Shown in pieces: positions 8,731 through 17,255 of a DNA stretch of 64,000 nt. This DNA is from Filimonas effusa (GTDB lineage: Bacteria > Bacteroidota > Bacteroidia > Chitinophagales > Chitinophagaceae): contig NZ_SDHZ01000001.1 of assembly GCF_004118675.1 (NCBI RefSeq), positions 2,542,001 through 2,606,000 on the forward strand, written 5' to 3'. The first letter of the stretch is position 1. Each line of letters begins with the position of its first letter. The notes under the pieces are model-generated. The model was not told the DNA's origin, searched no databases, and saw only the letters and a program-made list of their open reading frames with translations. The translations under genes and the position numbers were made by a program.

Positions 8731-9606
8731 CTAATAGTTGTCTATGTTCCTTTGCATCTTTTGTAAAGCACGCTTCACCATTTCTCTTGTTTCAGAATCA
8801 ACTTTGTCACTGTACTTTGATAGATTGGCCGCACTGATGGATTTAACCAGCTTGTTTGATATACCAGGACACAGAAGTTCAAATAGGCTTTTGTATGTAT
8901 GATTGACAATTATCTCCGAATCAACTAATGAACGGAGAAAGACATATATTGCTGCTGCCTTAAATGGCGTTTGAACATATCCGGTACGCTTCTGCGAAAG
9001 AGATGTATCCATTTCATTATCTCCGGTCGCTTTTTCTCCTTTTTTTTGCAATTCATAAATTGCGTCACTTAGTTCACCTGCTAACTGTTCATAGGCTATC
9101 ATTTTACCTAATAACAGATCATAGCCGGTGCTAAATTCCGGATCAGAATAAAATGAATGTGCATCAAGCGTAAAGCTATTATCCTGCTTGCCTCGTACAA
9201 AAAGCTCATGATCCAGGTAACTACTGTCGCTTCGATAATATTGATATTGGTCGCTGTTGTTGGAAAATAAGTAATCCAGTTTCTGTAGTTCCGTTTTCAA
9301 ATATTTTAATCGGGATTTTACACTTCCAGCGGGCTTCCTACTTTCAATACGATACAGCTTGATGTAGTAAATCATCTTACTATAAAATTTTGGTTTTACC
9401 TTTTTGAAGAATAAGATTTCTTCTTGCTCATTTTCAAACGGATGGCTAATGACAAAATGCCGAAGATGCTCCATAGCTTTACGTGTGGCTTTTATGCTCC
9501 TTTCAGCTCTCTTCAATACATAAGATTCTTCTTCTTTGATTGCTTCAAGTGCTTCCATTAGTTCGCTATAGAGTAGTTCCCATTTCGCAGGTACACTACT
9601 TTCCAT
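8731..9606 (-). CDS. rteC: RteC-domain regulator
   Basis: A 291-residue cytoplasmic protein. The segment IYYIKLYRIESRKPAGS, then LKYLKTELQKLDYLF and QYQYYRSDSSYLDHELFVRG (about residues 80-145) carry the pattern of RteC. In the Bacteroides element CTnDOT, RteC activates the excision operon. The C-terminal third (about 215-285) may be the winged-helix-like DNA-binding part (NHTYKSLFELLCPGISNKLV). It lies directly upstream of the tra genes on the same strand, as expected for an ICE regulator. An 8-bp palindrome (8722-8738) overlaps its stop. Confidence 0.8.
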   Translation of the reverse strand: MESSVPAKWELLYSELMEALEAIKEEESYVLKRAERSIKATRKAMEHLRHFVISHPFENEQEEILFFKKVKPKFYSKMIYYIKLYRIESRKPAGSVKSRLKYLKTELQKLDYLFSNNSDQYQYYRSDSSYLDHELFVRGKQDNSFTLDAHSFYSDPEFSTGYDLLLGKMIAYEQLAGELSDAIYELQKKGEKATGDNEMDTSLSQKRTGYVQTPFKAAAIYVFLRSLVDSEIIVNHTYKSLFELLCPGISNKLVKSISAANLSKYSDKVDSETREMVKRALQKMQRNIDNY

Positions 9607-9795
9607 AAGATTGATTTTAAATTAAACACGTTAGTCTGACGAGGTAAGCATTTTCAAATACTATGCAAATTAGAAGGCGTTTTTTGGGCGATAAGTGAAA
9701 AAGTATTAAGCGTTTGGTGAAGTCTTTTTTCGGGATTTACGTGGTAATCACCAATTCGGAAAGTTGAAGCCCTATATAGTAATATTCTTTTTCGT

Positions 9796-9803
9796 TATAT
9801 TTG
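9796..9803 (+). promoter_or_regulatory. Bacteroidetes -7 element upstream of the lipoprotein gene
   Basis: TATATTTG matches the TAnnTTTG consensus of the primary Bacteroidetes sigma factor, about 42 bases before the ATG at 9845. No good TTTG lies 19 bases upstream, so the -33 half is weak. Confidence 0.4.
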
Positions 9804-9844
9804 GGTTGTAGTCAAATACAGTTAACCAAAACAAAGCCACTATT

Positions 9845-11731
9845 ATGAATCACCCCAAAGCCATTGTTAGCTACATCCTTATTTTTTCATTTTTCTTGTT
9901 CTTCAGTTGCTCTAAGAGAGAATATTTAATTAAACCAAATCCCACCAAATCCGAGCTTATTAGCCAATTCTTGAACGTGCCTGTTGAAAGTCCAGAGATA
10001 CTTCATCGAATTGGGAAACGCATAGCTTCAGATGAAGATAGTTATCATTTTCTTCAAGGGATAGCAGAGCGGGAAGGCTTACCCTTTTGGAATTACAGTG
10101 ATTTTTACTACCAGTCACAAAACAGTCAAACAGCGAGGTCAGAAGGCGGCAATAATGTGGACACCATAGTTACTATTCCATTGGTAATCAACAATGAAAA
10201 AATAGTATCGTCTATTCTGCTATGTAAAGTCAATGGCGATAGTATGAGGTTTACACTTGTTAGGGGTAAAGCATATGCAAAATTTGGCTTCGGCAAACCC
10301 AATCATTTCAATGGTTCTTTCCTTGCAGCAACCCTAATGGCTTATAGCAATAAGATTTTTGGAGATAGCCTTTTTTTGGTTAAGGACGGTAGGCTATTTA
10401 ATAATTCTGATAGCGCTATCACAAAGCCACGTTTGATGAGATTTAGGGCAAAGGCAAATTCAACCAACTCCGCAGCGCGTATGGTGATGCTACCAATAAC
10501 CCAATGCTACACTGTTGAGCATAATCCAGACCAGGGCGAATTAACAGGGCTTGCGCCAGATGATCCTCGTAACTGGCCTTACTATGAGGAAATCTGCATC
10601 ACAGATATTGTTTGGATCTCCATCGGTGGCGGCGGTGGTGGTGGCGCAAGTACAGGCGGTTCTAGTGGGGGCAACAATAACGGTGGCTACTATCCTGGTG
10701 TTGGTGGTGGTTCTGGCGGTTCCTCCAATCCCCCAGGTACTCCCTGGCATTACCCTCCCGGCGAAGGCCCTGATCCAAATCCATATGATCCAGGAGATCC
10801 ACCAATTTTTATTGATCCAGGAGCCGATGTTTATTCTGTACAGAATATAGAAGATATTAATACTGCCCTTAGCGTAGAGCAATTCTTTTTACTACCGATA
10901 GATACTTCTAAAAGAAAATATCTGGACGATGTTAATGGTTATGGTGCGCCGTGGCGGGCGCTTGCCCAATGGATTGTTCCACAACCGATAAAAAACAGAG
11001 TAGATTCTCTTCAAAATGCCATGCAATTTCAATTTTTCAATTCTTTTGAGATACAGGAACTCGATAATGCGGCTGGCCCTGTTGTCAACTGCGATTTTTT
11101 TCCTGTTAGAATAAAAAGACTTCCCACCGGCTTTTCCGCGAAAACCTTAACCGAACATTTCAGAACTCATATTAACGACTTCATAGATCCGGATTTGAAT
11201 ATATCTTTTACTCCTTATTCACATGGCACTTTTAGTGATGCTGCATTATTTAATTCACCTTACGAAGCATCCAACGGCGCACTTATTCATATAAATATGC
11301 CCAATAACGGAACAGTTATCCAAACGTTTTATTCCAATAACAGCACACCTGGAAATGAAAGCCACAGGTTTCGATTTAACACGATGCAATCCCCACTCGA
11401 TGACAATCATCCAGTTTCCGGAACAAGGGAGTTCGGCGTATATAGCTCTAAAGACCAGGCAGGTGAATTTGTCTTTTTTACACGAGGTGTTGATAGAACA
11501 AGTGACTGGATGTTTGCACTTTCCAATCAGTATGACATGGTTTTTGATGGGGCAGATGACTTGTGGGAGAATATGCAAAAGAATATGATAAAATTCATCA
11601 ATGATAATGGTGGTGATGCAAGTTATTATTCTCCTAGTCAAGTTACTGTTCGACCAAAATGGGAAGACGTAAAGGACTATCTCAAAGGAATAATTGATTG
11701 GGATACATTAAAAACATTACTAGGATGGTAA
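9845..11731 (+). CDS. Large lipoprotein with glycine-rich linker, possible polymorphic effector
   Basis: A 628-residue protein with a lipoprotein signal (lipobox FFSCS, Cys at residue 22). Residues about 30-215 form an N-terminal module (GLPFWNYSDF, VTIPLVINNEKIVSS). A Gly/Ser/Pro/Asn-rich linker spans about 258-330. The C-terminal domain (about 330-628) has no motif I recognise. The layout of constant N-terminus, low-complexity linker and variable C-terminus, with small membrane proteins following, resembles lipoprotein toxin-immunity arrangements of Bacteroidetes. That function is inference only. It could equally be a surface protein carried as ICE cargo. Confidence 0.7.
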   Translation: MNHPKAIVSYILIFSFFLFFSCSKREYLIKPNPTKSELISQFLNVPVESPEILHRIGKRIASDEDSYHFLQGIAEREGLPFWNYSDFYYQSQNSQTARSEGGNNVDTIVTIPLVINNEKIVSSILLCKVNGDSMRFTLVRGKAYAKFGFGKPNHFNGSFLAATLMAYSNKIFGDSLFLVKDGRLFNNSDSAITKPRLMRFRAKANSTNSAARMVMLPITQCYTVEHNPDQGELTGLAPDDPRNWPYYEEICITDIVWISIGGGGGGGASTGGSSGGNNNGGYYPGVGGGSGGSSNPPGTPWHYPPGEGPDPNPYDPGDPPIFIDPGADVYSVQNIEDINTALSVEQFFLLPIDTSKRKYLDDVNGYGAPWRALAQWIVPQPIKNRVDSLQNAMQFQFFNSFEIQELDNAAGPVVNCDFFPVRIKRLPTGFSAKTLTEHFRTHINDFIDPDLNISFTPYSHGTFSDAALFNSPYEASNGALIHINMPNNGTVIQTFYSNNSTPGNESHRFRFNTMQSPLDDNHPVSGTREFGVYSSKDQAGEFVFFTRGVDRTSDWMFALSNQYDMVFDGADDLWENMQKNMIKFINDNGGDASYYSPSQVTVRPKWEDVKDYLKGIIDWDTLKTLLGW

Positions 11732-12129
11732 AAGTTATTTTTAGAGAGCTTATAATTTTAGTTCTTATCGCTGTTATAGCATCTGCTATAACAGCGATAA
11801 TGCTCCATTACAGAGGGCAATTTACAGAGGTCACCTCTTCAGAGGACAGCAATTCCTTATTAAACGACTATGGCGCTTCTCTTTTTTACGTTTCGGTTGG
11901 CAGTATAGCCTACATTGTCATATTAAGAGCCATATTCTCACATGCTAAAATAATTACCTTAATATTCGTCTGCGGTCTTATTCCGGCATTGGTTTATTAT
12001 ATTTTTGTAAATACATTGGTTATTGTTAGACCTAGATTCTCTAAGATTGCCTATGACTTGCTTAGCTTTTTTGTAGGTGGTTGTCTACTGCCAGTTTTAG
12101 ATAGATGGATCAGGAAATATGTGACTTGA
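11725..12129 (+). CDS. Small membrane protein overlapping the lipoprotein gene
   Basis: A 134-residue polytopic membrane protein with about four hydrophobic spans (IILVLIAVIASAITAIML, FYVSVGSIAYIVIL, LIFVCGLIPALVYYIFV and a C-terminal one). I chose the ATG at 11725, whose first bases overlap the upstream stop (ATGGTAA). A TTG nine codons earlier is also open. The overlap implies translational coupling to the lipoprotein. An immunity or anchoring partner is possible, but function is unknown. Confidence 0.6.
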   Translation: MVKVIFRELIILVLIAVIASAITAIMLHYRGQFTEVTSSEDSNSLLNDYGASLFYVSVGSIAYIVILRAIFSHAKIITLIFVCGLIPALVYYIFVNTLVIVRPRFSKIAYDLLSFFVGGCLLPVLDRWIRKYVT

Positions 12130-12208
12130 TGTATTTATTCTTATCAACTTCCTTTAGATATTTTTGCCAAGTCTCAACCCCAATTTCATTACCATTAAAT
12201 CCTAAGAT

Positions 12209-12778
12209 ATGAATGATGAATATTACTTAGGCCATTCTGACGGATATAACGCGGGTAAAAGACAAGCAGCTTCTGATAAGCAGCATGCAGAATTATTTAA
12301 AAAGGCGATTTTAGCTTTTTTTAAAGTTTTATACATCCTACTTATTTATAGCAGCGCAATAATCACATCTTATCTAATATTGAGACGTTTTTCATTTTAT
12401 CAATCATTAGGAAAACTTGAATCTATCTGCCTTGTAATACTAGGCGCATATTTTTTAACATGCTTAATTTTCTTTTTGAAAGGCATTATGATTGCACTGA
12501 GGCAAAAAAGGCATTGGGGATGGTTTATAATCTTTGGATTCATCTTTCTCTATTTGGTTGGGATACCTGCATACCTTTCACATTTACTTTTTGATATGTG
12601 GCTTAAACCACCTGTTCAAGAAGCAGGAGAAATTGGGCGATATAATATTCTCAGTTGGTTCGGCGGATTATTAGTTGGGGGGATTATATATGCCAAGTAT
12701 AGGCTTCTTGAAAATAGTTCGTTTGCAATAACAAAATGGGCATATATATCAGGTTATACATGGGTGCTTTCAAAGTAG
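12209..12778 (+). CDS. Polytopic membrane protein, unknown function
   Basis: A 189-residue protein with a hydrophilic N-terminus (MNDEYYLGHSDGYNAGKRQ) followed by four likely membrane spans at about 33-55, 68-92, 102-125 and 145-160. It lies on the same strand 79 bases after the previous membrane protein. Not recognised. It may be a second membrane partner of the lipoprotein. The last bases run to within 2 of a convergent gene. Confidence 0.55.
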   Translation: MNDEYYLGHSDGYNAGKRQAASDKQHAELFKKAILAFFKVLYILLIYSSAIITSYLILRRFSFYQSLGKLESICLVILGAYFLTCLIFFLKGIMIALRQKRHWGWFIIFGFIFLYLVGIPAYLSHLLFDMWLKPPVQEAGEIGRYNILSWFGGLLVGGIIYAKYRLLENSSFAITKWAYISGYTWVLSK

Positions 12779-12779
12779 G

Positions 12780-13058
12780 TTACGAATTTTCTCTATTAAC
12801 AACCCGGCGTGCTACTTTAGCTATAATTACGGCATCCAGGCATAAAAGACCAGCAACGGCAAGAAATTCTTCTAGCGATATTTCTATATTGCACGGGAGT
12901 TTACAAAAGAGTGTTCCGCCAACTAACCCATTTAACAGGGCTAAGGCAGAAAGAATATTAACCGTTAGGTATATAAGAACGAGCCATAAAACGGCAATCC
13001 GTTTCAATAGCATAATGCTAATTACTCCAAGAGCAACTGAATAAATTACAATTCCCAT
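12780..13058 (-). CDS. Small membrane protein, unknown function
   Basis: A 92-residue protein with three hydrophobic segments (about residues 2-18, 22-46 and 63-80). The hydrophobic pattern makes this strand more likely than the overlapping plus-strand frame, whose product is basic and featureless. It ends 1 base from a convergent gene and lies 20 bases downstream of the 177-residue gene on its own strand, so the two may be co-transcribed. Confidence 0.45.
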   Translation of the reverse strand: MGIVIYSVALGVISIMLLKRIAVLWLVLIYLTVNILSALALLNGLVGGTLFCKLPCNIEISLEEFLAVAGLLCLDAVIIAKVARRVVNRENS

Positions 13059-13078
13059 TTGTATTTGTACTGGTCTGA

Positions 13079-13612
13079 TTAATCAATAGGCCCTTTTCTA
13101 TTGAGTATTTTTATTGCTTTTTCTTCCGTGAGAGGATCTATTTCAAATTTTTCTCCCTCATAAGACCGATGAATTTTAAAAGAGGACACTTCAATGTCGC
13201 CATTTTCTGCTATCCTGGAAATAGACTCTATATCTTTAAATATGTCAAGTTCTAAGTATTTTTCAATAAAGCCCTTTTTCATCGGACATAGAAAATGAGG
13301 TATTGGTACTATATGTTCCTGGCTCGTATATACTAATTCTCCATCTCTCCACTTCACTAATTCTTCCAAAATGGTATTTATATTAAACGCAACGATAACA
13401 GGAAAAATAGTTGCCAGGGTAGCTAGATTCGTTCTGTAAATTTCTGAATCAATATTTTCTGTTGAAAGAATATGATAAAAGGGCTGAAAGAACCCTTTTG
13501 CTTTCTCCACTGAATCATAGCACATCGGCCCAGGCCCTAAACGGTCATCTTTTTTAAGTATCAAAAATTCAGAATTATTTAATCTTGATGCAATGCAGAA
13601 GTGTTTTTTCAT
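13079..13612 (-). CDS. Hypothetical protein (177 residues)
   Basis: A soluble protein of mixed composition without signal peptide or membrane span. It begins MKKHFCIASRLNNSEFLILKK and ends with a Lys-rich EEKAIKILNRKG segment. No domain recognised. It probably shares a transcript with the small membrane gene downstream. Placed among small unrelated genes near a large exported protein, it fits the usual look of accessory cargo. Confidence 0.55.
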   Translation of the reverse strand: MKKHFCIASRLNNSEFLILKKDDRLGPGPMCYDSVEKAKGFFQPFYHILSTENIDSEIYRTNLATLATIFPVIVAFNINTILEELVKWRDGELVYTSQEHIVPIPHFLCPMKKGFIEKYLELDIFKDIESISRIAENGDIEVSSFKIHRSYEGEKFEIDPLTEEKAIKILNRKGPID

Positions 13613-13640
13613 AATACAGATAGATGAGATTAAAAATAAC

Positions 13641-13662
13641 CCACCCGGTGTAAACCGGGTGG
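13641..13662 (-). terminator. Terminator of the TlpA-like gene
   Basis: A perfect 9-bp stem, CCACCCGGT paired with ACCGGGTGG around a 4-base loop, is followed on the minus strand by TTATTTTT. It lies 54 bases after the stop of the TlpA-like gene. Confidence 0.75.
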
Positions 13663-13716
13663 CATTGGGTGGTTAGTGTAAGAAACTGCTAATAAAAGCA
13701 GCATCTTGCCATTCTC

Positions 13717-15021
13717 TTATAGTTCATTCACAATCAACATTTCTTTAATCCTTTGTTCTTGTACTAGCTCCAATCCATATTTTTTAAGTTCACTGTTCCA
13801 TTGATTAATATTTTTCTTTTGTTTAATTGTTATGGTCATATCAATAGGAGTGCTATCAGAGGTTTCGTTGATTGCCAACGGTAATTCACTAAACCAACTA
13901 TCTGTGTTCATTGTCTCAATAAGTTCATTTACGGCTAAATTCTTTTGGTTATACACATAGCCGCCCTGTGAATTAAGTTGCAGGGCATGTTGTGGGAATC
14001 CCTTTGCAGGTCTACTTATGACTTTTCTTTTTGAATTTTTAAGTACCCAACACATTATATTTCGCTTCTCAACAGTAGTCCTAAGTCCAAAATAAAAATC
14101 AAGATCGCTAACCATTTTTTGCTGCAATTCTTTCTTTTCGCAATGGATGGATGCAACTGATTCATAACTATGCCAGTTGTTCATTTTCCATACATCTCTA
14201 TATCCCGTGTGAAAATCATATAGAAATTTAGATGAATCTGTTACATTTAGCATACACATCTTTGGGTTATTAAAAACCGGGAACTTTTGGTAAGCTAATG
14301 AATACAGGACTAATTTACTGAAATTCGTGGCAGTCATTCTTTGTTGCTGGCGTGAGGAATCGACAATAAAGATGACGCTACTTGTTGCCCCTTTGATGAA
14401 ATTTGTAAGGCCACTATGATATTCCAGAATGGAGTTATCTATTTTAGGAGACGAGGAGAATAGCCCATTTTCATTCAGATTCATGGTTTTACTATCCTCT
14501 TTAGCCACCCAATTTGGCATTTTTCCACCTAATACAGAATCAATGTTTTTAGAGGAAACGTATTGATCGCTGGTTATTGCCCTAACTTTCAAATTTTCGT
14601 CAATCCATACTTCATGTGGGATAGTAGTATGTTTAAAATATTGAGATAATACAATGTCACCTGTTGCAAATACAGTAGAAGAAGCAGTTTGGTAGGCATT
14701 TTTCTTGGTTAAGAAGGTTTGAATTAAATTTTTGTTTTCCCCGGTTACAGTAATAATCTGGATCTTGCCTTTGTATCGCTTTTGTAAGGCGAACATTTTA
14801 GGCAGGGAACTTACGCAGGGGCCGCACCAGGTGGCCCAAAAATCCAGGATAATCAGTTTTCCTTTGAAATCGCTTAGTCGCGCAGTATCGGATGGGTAAT
14901 TTAGCAGGTGACCGATGGTTATATCTGGTACTGTATCCCCAACACGTAAAGGGGTTATATGCTGCCCATAAATGTTTAGAGCGGAAATACAGAATACCAA
15001 AAGCCAGGAAATATATTTCAT
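13717..15021 (-). CDS. TlpA-family thiol-disulfide protein with DUF3738-like C-terminus
   Basis: A 434-residue exported protein: signal peptide at 1-20, then an AhpC/TlpA thioredoxin fold (about 25-165) with the redox motif WCGPC at 65-69 and the preceding LIILDFWAT strand. The second half (about 210-434) ends with LKKYGLELVQEQRIKEMLIV, which resembles the end of DUF3738 (TIGR03435) domains. TlpA proteins reduce or exchange disulfides in the periplasm. Fusion to a DUF3738-like tail is known in Bacteroidetes, with unknown role. It is a single gene with its own terminator. Confidence 0.8.
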   Translation of the reverse strand: MKYISWLLVFCISALNIYGQHITPLRVGDTVPDITIGHLLNYPSDTARLSDFKGKLIILDFWATWCGPCVSSLPKMFALQKRYKGKIQIITVTGENKNLIQTFLTKKNAYQTASSTVFATGDIVLSQYFKHTTIPHEVWIDENLKVRAITSDQYVSSKNIDSVLGGKMPNWVAKEDSKTMNLNENGLFSSSPKIDNSILEYHSGLTNFIKGATSSVIFIVDSSRQQQRMTATNFSKLVLYSLAYQKFPVFNNPKMCMLNVTDSSKFLYDFHTGYRDVWKMNNWHSYESVASIHCEKKELQQKMVSDLDFYFGLRTTVEKRNIMCWVLKNSKRKVISRPAKGFPQHALQLNSQGGYVYNQKNLAVNELIETMNTDSWFSELPLAINETSDSTPIDMTITIKQKKNINQWNSELKKYGLELVQEQRIKEMLIVNEL

Positions 15022-15091
15022 GTGGTCAGTTATTGAACAGTTACTGATAAATGCAGTATGACCACTGTATATATGCTAACGGAAGGAAGGA

Positions 15092-15123
15092 ATTGTAATA
15101 AAGTCCAAAGTTGTTTATCTTTG
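15092..15123 (+). promoter_or_regulatory. Promoter of the first XRE regulator
   Basis: A perfect -7 element TATCTTTG (15116-15123) is preceded by ATTG (15092-15095) with a 20-base spacer, close to the Bacteroidetes TTTG-N19-TAnnTTTG pattern. The ATG lies about 70 bases downstream, leaving room for a leader. Confidence 0.55.
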
Positions 15124-15194
15124 GGTGTATTAAAAATGGCAAATAAGGGTAGTTTACCCGGTATTGCATGTTTTATTCACATTAACCTTTAGAA

Positions 15195-15596
15195 ATGGCT
15201 ACTTCAACGCTGAAAATATTGCGCGAGATCAATGATTACACCCAGGAATATGTAGCTGAGGATATATTGGGTATCAGTCAAAGTACCTATGCAAGACTGG
15301 AGCAAGACCCGTCTAAAATTTCCGCAGCACATGCGCAAAGGCTTTGTGATCTATATAATGTTAGTTTAGCTAACCTGCTTTCAGAAGCCACCCCTATTAT
15401 CACCTTCAGGGATTCCATAAAAGAGAATGAGAAAAATGGAAACGTTGGGTATCAGCACCATAATTCAGGTACAAATAACTTCTACGATGGTGATGTGAAA
15501 TTGTTACGGGAACAAAATGAAATCCTATTGAAACAAAATGCCGAGCTTATGGAGCTGGTAAAAGTTCTAGGTGGTAAGTTGAATGGTAATATGTAA
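15195..15596 (+). CDS. XRE-family regulator with C-terminal coiled coil
   Basis: A 133-residue protein. An HTH of XRE type occupies residues about 5-62 (LREINDYTQEYVAEDILGISQSTYARLEQ). A short Asn/Gly segment follows (NSGTNNFYDGD), and a heptad-like coiled coil from about 100 to 130 (LLREQNEILLKQNAELMELVKVL). The coiled coil should mediate dimers. The same three-part layout occurs in the regulators at 15639 and 43799. It is convergent with the next gene. Targets are unknown. Confidence 0.8.
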   Translation: MATSTLKILREINDYTQEYVAEDILGISQSTYARLEQDPSKISAAHAQRLCDLYNVSLANLLSEATPIITFRDSIKENEKNGNVGYQHHNSGTNNFYDGDVKLLREQNEILLKQNAELMELVKVLGGKLNGNM

Positions 15597-15638
15597 GCCA
15601 ATTCCTTGCAAATAGTAAGAATGTAATCAACTGAACTG

Positions 15639-16073
15639 CTATTTTTCAGATTGTCTTTCAGCAAACTTCGCAAGACTTTCATTGAGCTGAAGGAGAGCCG
15701 AGTTTTGCTGCCGCAAGTCTTCAATCTGGGCTTTAAGCCCGTCAGTTTCTTGTTTTCGCAGGTACATTATTTCATCAATTCCACGATCAGTATGGTTGTT
15801 GTTAATGTATCCTGAAGCCAAAGAGCCACCAAAGCTACAATTAGTATAAATTACTTCAGCTTGATGATAATGTGAAGTAGTATCTATAACAAATATTTCA
15901 AATGGAGCATTATACAAATTGGCAAGTTTTTGAGCTATAAGTCCATTTATTTTCAAACGTCCATTTTCCAGTTCATTGTAGCTTTCCACTGATATACCTA
16001 GTGCCTGCGCTGCCTTTTCCTGCGTCCAACCAAAGTGTTCGCGATAAAAAATAAGTCGAAGTGGTATATTCAT
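15639..16073 (-). CDS. XRE-family regulator with C-terminal coiled coil
   Basis: A 144-residue protein. The XRE-type HTH is at about 4-62 (LIFYREHFGWTQEKAAQALGISVESYNELENG), followed by a Gly/Ser/Asn segment (GGSLASGYINNN) and a C-terminal coiled coil (LRKQETDGLKAQIEDLRQQ). It is transcribed 5 bases after the 16079 gene, so the two form an operon. The nearby divergent sigma factor might be a target, but no operator repeat was found. Confidence 0.8.
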   Translation of the reverse strand: MNIPLRLIFYREHFGWTQEKAAQALGISVESYNELENGRLKINGLIAQKLANLYNAPFEIFVIDTTSHYHQAEVIYTNCSFGGSLASGYINNNHTDRGIDEIMYLRKQETDGLKAQIEDLRQQNSALLQLNESLAKFAERQSEK

Positions 16074-16078
16074 ACTTA

Positions 16079-16405
16079 CTATGATCTTGGTTTCCTTTTA
16101 CTCTTAGCCTTCACCATGTTTTGACGTATAAAACCGTGCATCACTTCATACTTAACGTCAAAAAATGCCGCTAGGACTTCCGTTTCATTATAGCTAAAGC
16201 GTCCTGGATCTTCGATTTTTTTGTCAAAAGCATAAAATTCACCACCAAGAAGATTCTGAATATTTGATTTTGCTACTATAGCAAAAATTTGTGCTAATGT
16301 TTTAATAGTTCCAGTTTCCAGCCCTTGTTTGACTATATAAAGTTTGTTAAGCCCTTTTTCTGACTTAAAATATGCGACTATCTCCTCTTTTGATTTTCTC
16401 GACAT
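16079..16405 (-). CDS. Small protein paired with an XRE regulator, unknown function
   Basis: A 108-residue basic protein from the ATG at 16405; a TTG six codons upstream is also open. Residues 1-60 are helical and Lys-rich (SKEEIVAYFKSEKGLNKLYIVKQGL). The middle reads FSYNETEVLAAFFDVKYEVMHGFI and the C-terminus is strongly basic. It may bind nucleic acid or the regulator encoded 5 bases downstream. No family recognised. Its start is divergent from the ECF sigma gene with about 140 bases between. Confidence 0.5.
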   Translation of the reverse strand: MSRKSKEEIVAYFKSEKGLNKLYIVKQGLETGTIKTLAQIFAIVAKSNIQNLLGGEFYAFDKKIEDPGRFSYNETEVLAAFFDVKYEVMHGFIRQNMVKAKSKRKPRS

Positions 16406-16517
16406 TGTACTTGTTAATAGCAAAAATTAGTAATATCTAAACAAGTATCATTCAAAATATTACATTTATAATCGGTTAGCCTATAATAATAATACTTAGG
16501 CTTATAATTATAATCTT

Positions 16518-16525
16518 TATTTTTG
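16518..16525 (+). promoter_or_regulatory. Bacteroidetes -7 element before the ECF sigma gene
   Basis: TATTTTTG fits TAnnTTTG and lies about 19 bases before the proposed TTG start, implying a very short leader. No clear -33 TTTG is present at the right distance. Confidence 0.4.
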
Positions 16526-16543
16526 CCGTAAAGCACCCTCAGT

Positions 16544-17155
16544 TTGCGGAAAATTTCGACGATAGAATCCATTAATTATCCAAGCGATCAAACTTTTCGT
16601 ATCGCTTTTGACACCTATTACCCAAAACTATGCTTCTTTGCAAATAAGTTACTTAATGATTGGGATGAAGCTGAGGACATTGTAGAAGAGACATTTGTGA
16701 AAATTTGGAATAAACAATCTGACTTTAATAGATTTAAAAACATTAAGGCAATCTTATATATATCTGTTAAAAACGCTTGTACAGATGCAATTCGGAAGCG
16801 CCAGCGAAACAACCAGGCCAAAGCCAGCCTTAAATATTATTTAGCGGACGAAACAGAATCCTTTGCGCTTACCGAAATCATAAGGGCCGAGATTATTGCG
16901 CAGATGCACCGGGAGCTACTGAATTTACCAGTGGAATGCAGGAATGTGATGCACCTTCTATATGAGGAAGGACAATCCACGAAAGAAGCAGCGGAGCAAC
17001 TTGGCTTAAACGTAAGCACAATACGGAGCCATAAAGCCAAAGGGCTGCAAATTCTTCGCAAAAGGCTTGGTATTATTTCCATACTCAACTATATTCTGCT
17101 TTCAGTCTCTATAGAAACATCCATTGCCGCGCTTTTATTCACTACCTTACTCTAG
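16544..17155 (+). CDS. ECF RNA polymerase sigma factor (FecI/RpoE type)
   Basis: A 203-residue sigma-70 family protein. Region 2 is at about residues 18-90 (YYPKLCFFANKLLND, DEAEDIVEETFVKIW). Region 4 with its HTH is at about 125-180 (LPVECRNVMHLLYEEGQS, EAAEQLGLNVSTIRSHKAKG). It should direct transcription of the SusC/SusD genes under control of the FecR-like protein encoded 100 bases downstream. The start is TTG: a TAA lies 15 bases upstream in frame and no ATG precedes region 2. The last 25 residues are hydrophobic (NYILLSVSIETSIAALLF), unusual for a soluble sigma factor. Confidence 0.9.
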   Translation: MRKISTIESINYPSDQTFRIAFDTYYPKLCFFANKLLNDWDEAEDIVEETFVKIWNKQSDFNRFKNIKAILYISVKNACTDAIRKRQRNNQAKASLKYYLADETESFALTEIIRAEIIAQMHRELLNLPVECRNVMHLLYEEGQSTKEAAEQLGLNVSTIRSHKAKGLQILRKRLGIISILNYILLSVSIETSIAALLFTTLL

Positions 17156-17255
17156 GAAAAAAATGTCGTTGAGCGTGGACGCTTTTTGCATTTCATCGTC
17201 TTTATAGTGTATATCACTGTCTGTTCAACGGAAGGAAGCCTTAACAGATAATATT

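Noticed and set aside
10541-10882. Open frames on both strands in the glycine linker of the lipoprotein
   Set aside because: These are shadows of the GGN-rich repeat coding for the linker.
12736-13044. Plus-strand 102-residue open frame
   Set aside because: The opposite strand encodes a clear three-span membrane protein. The plus-strand product is basic and irregular.
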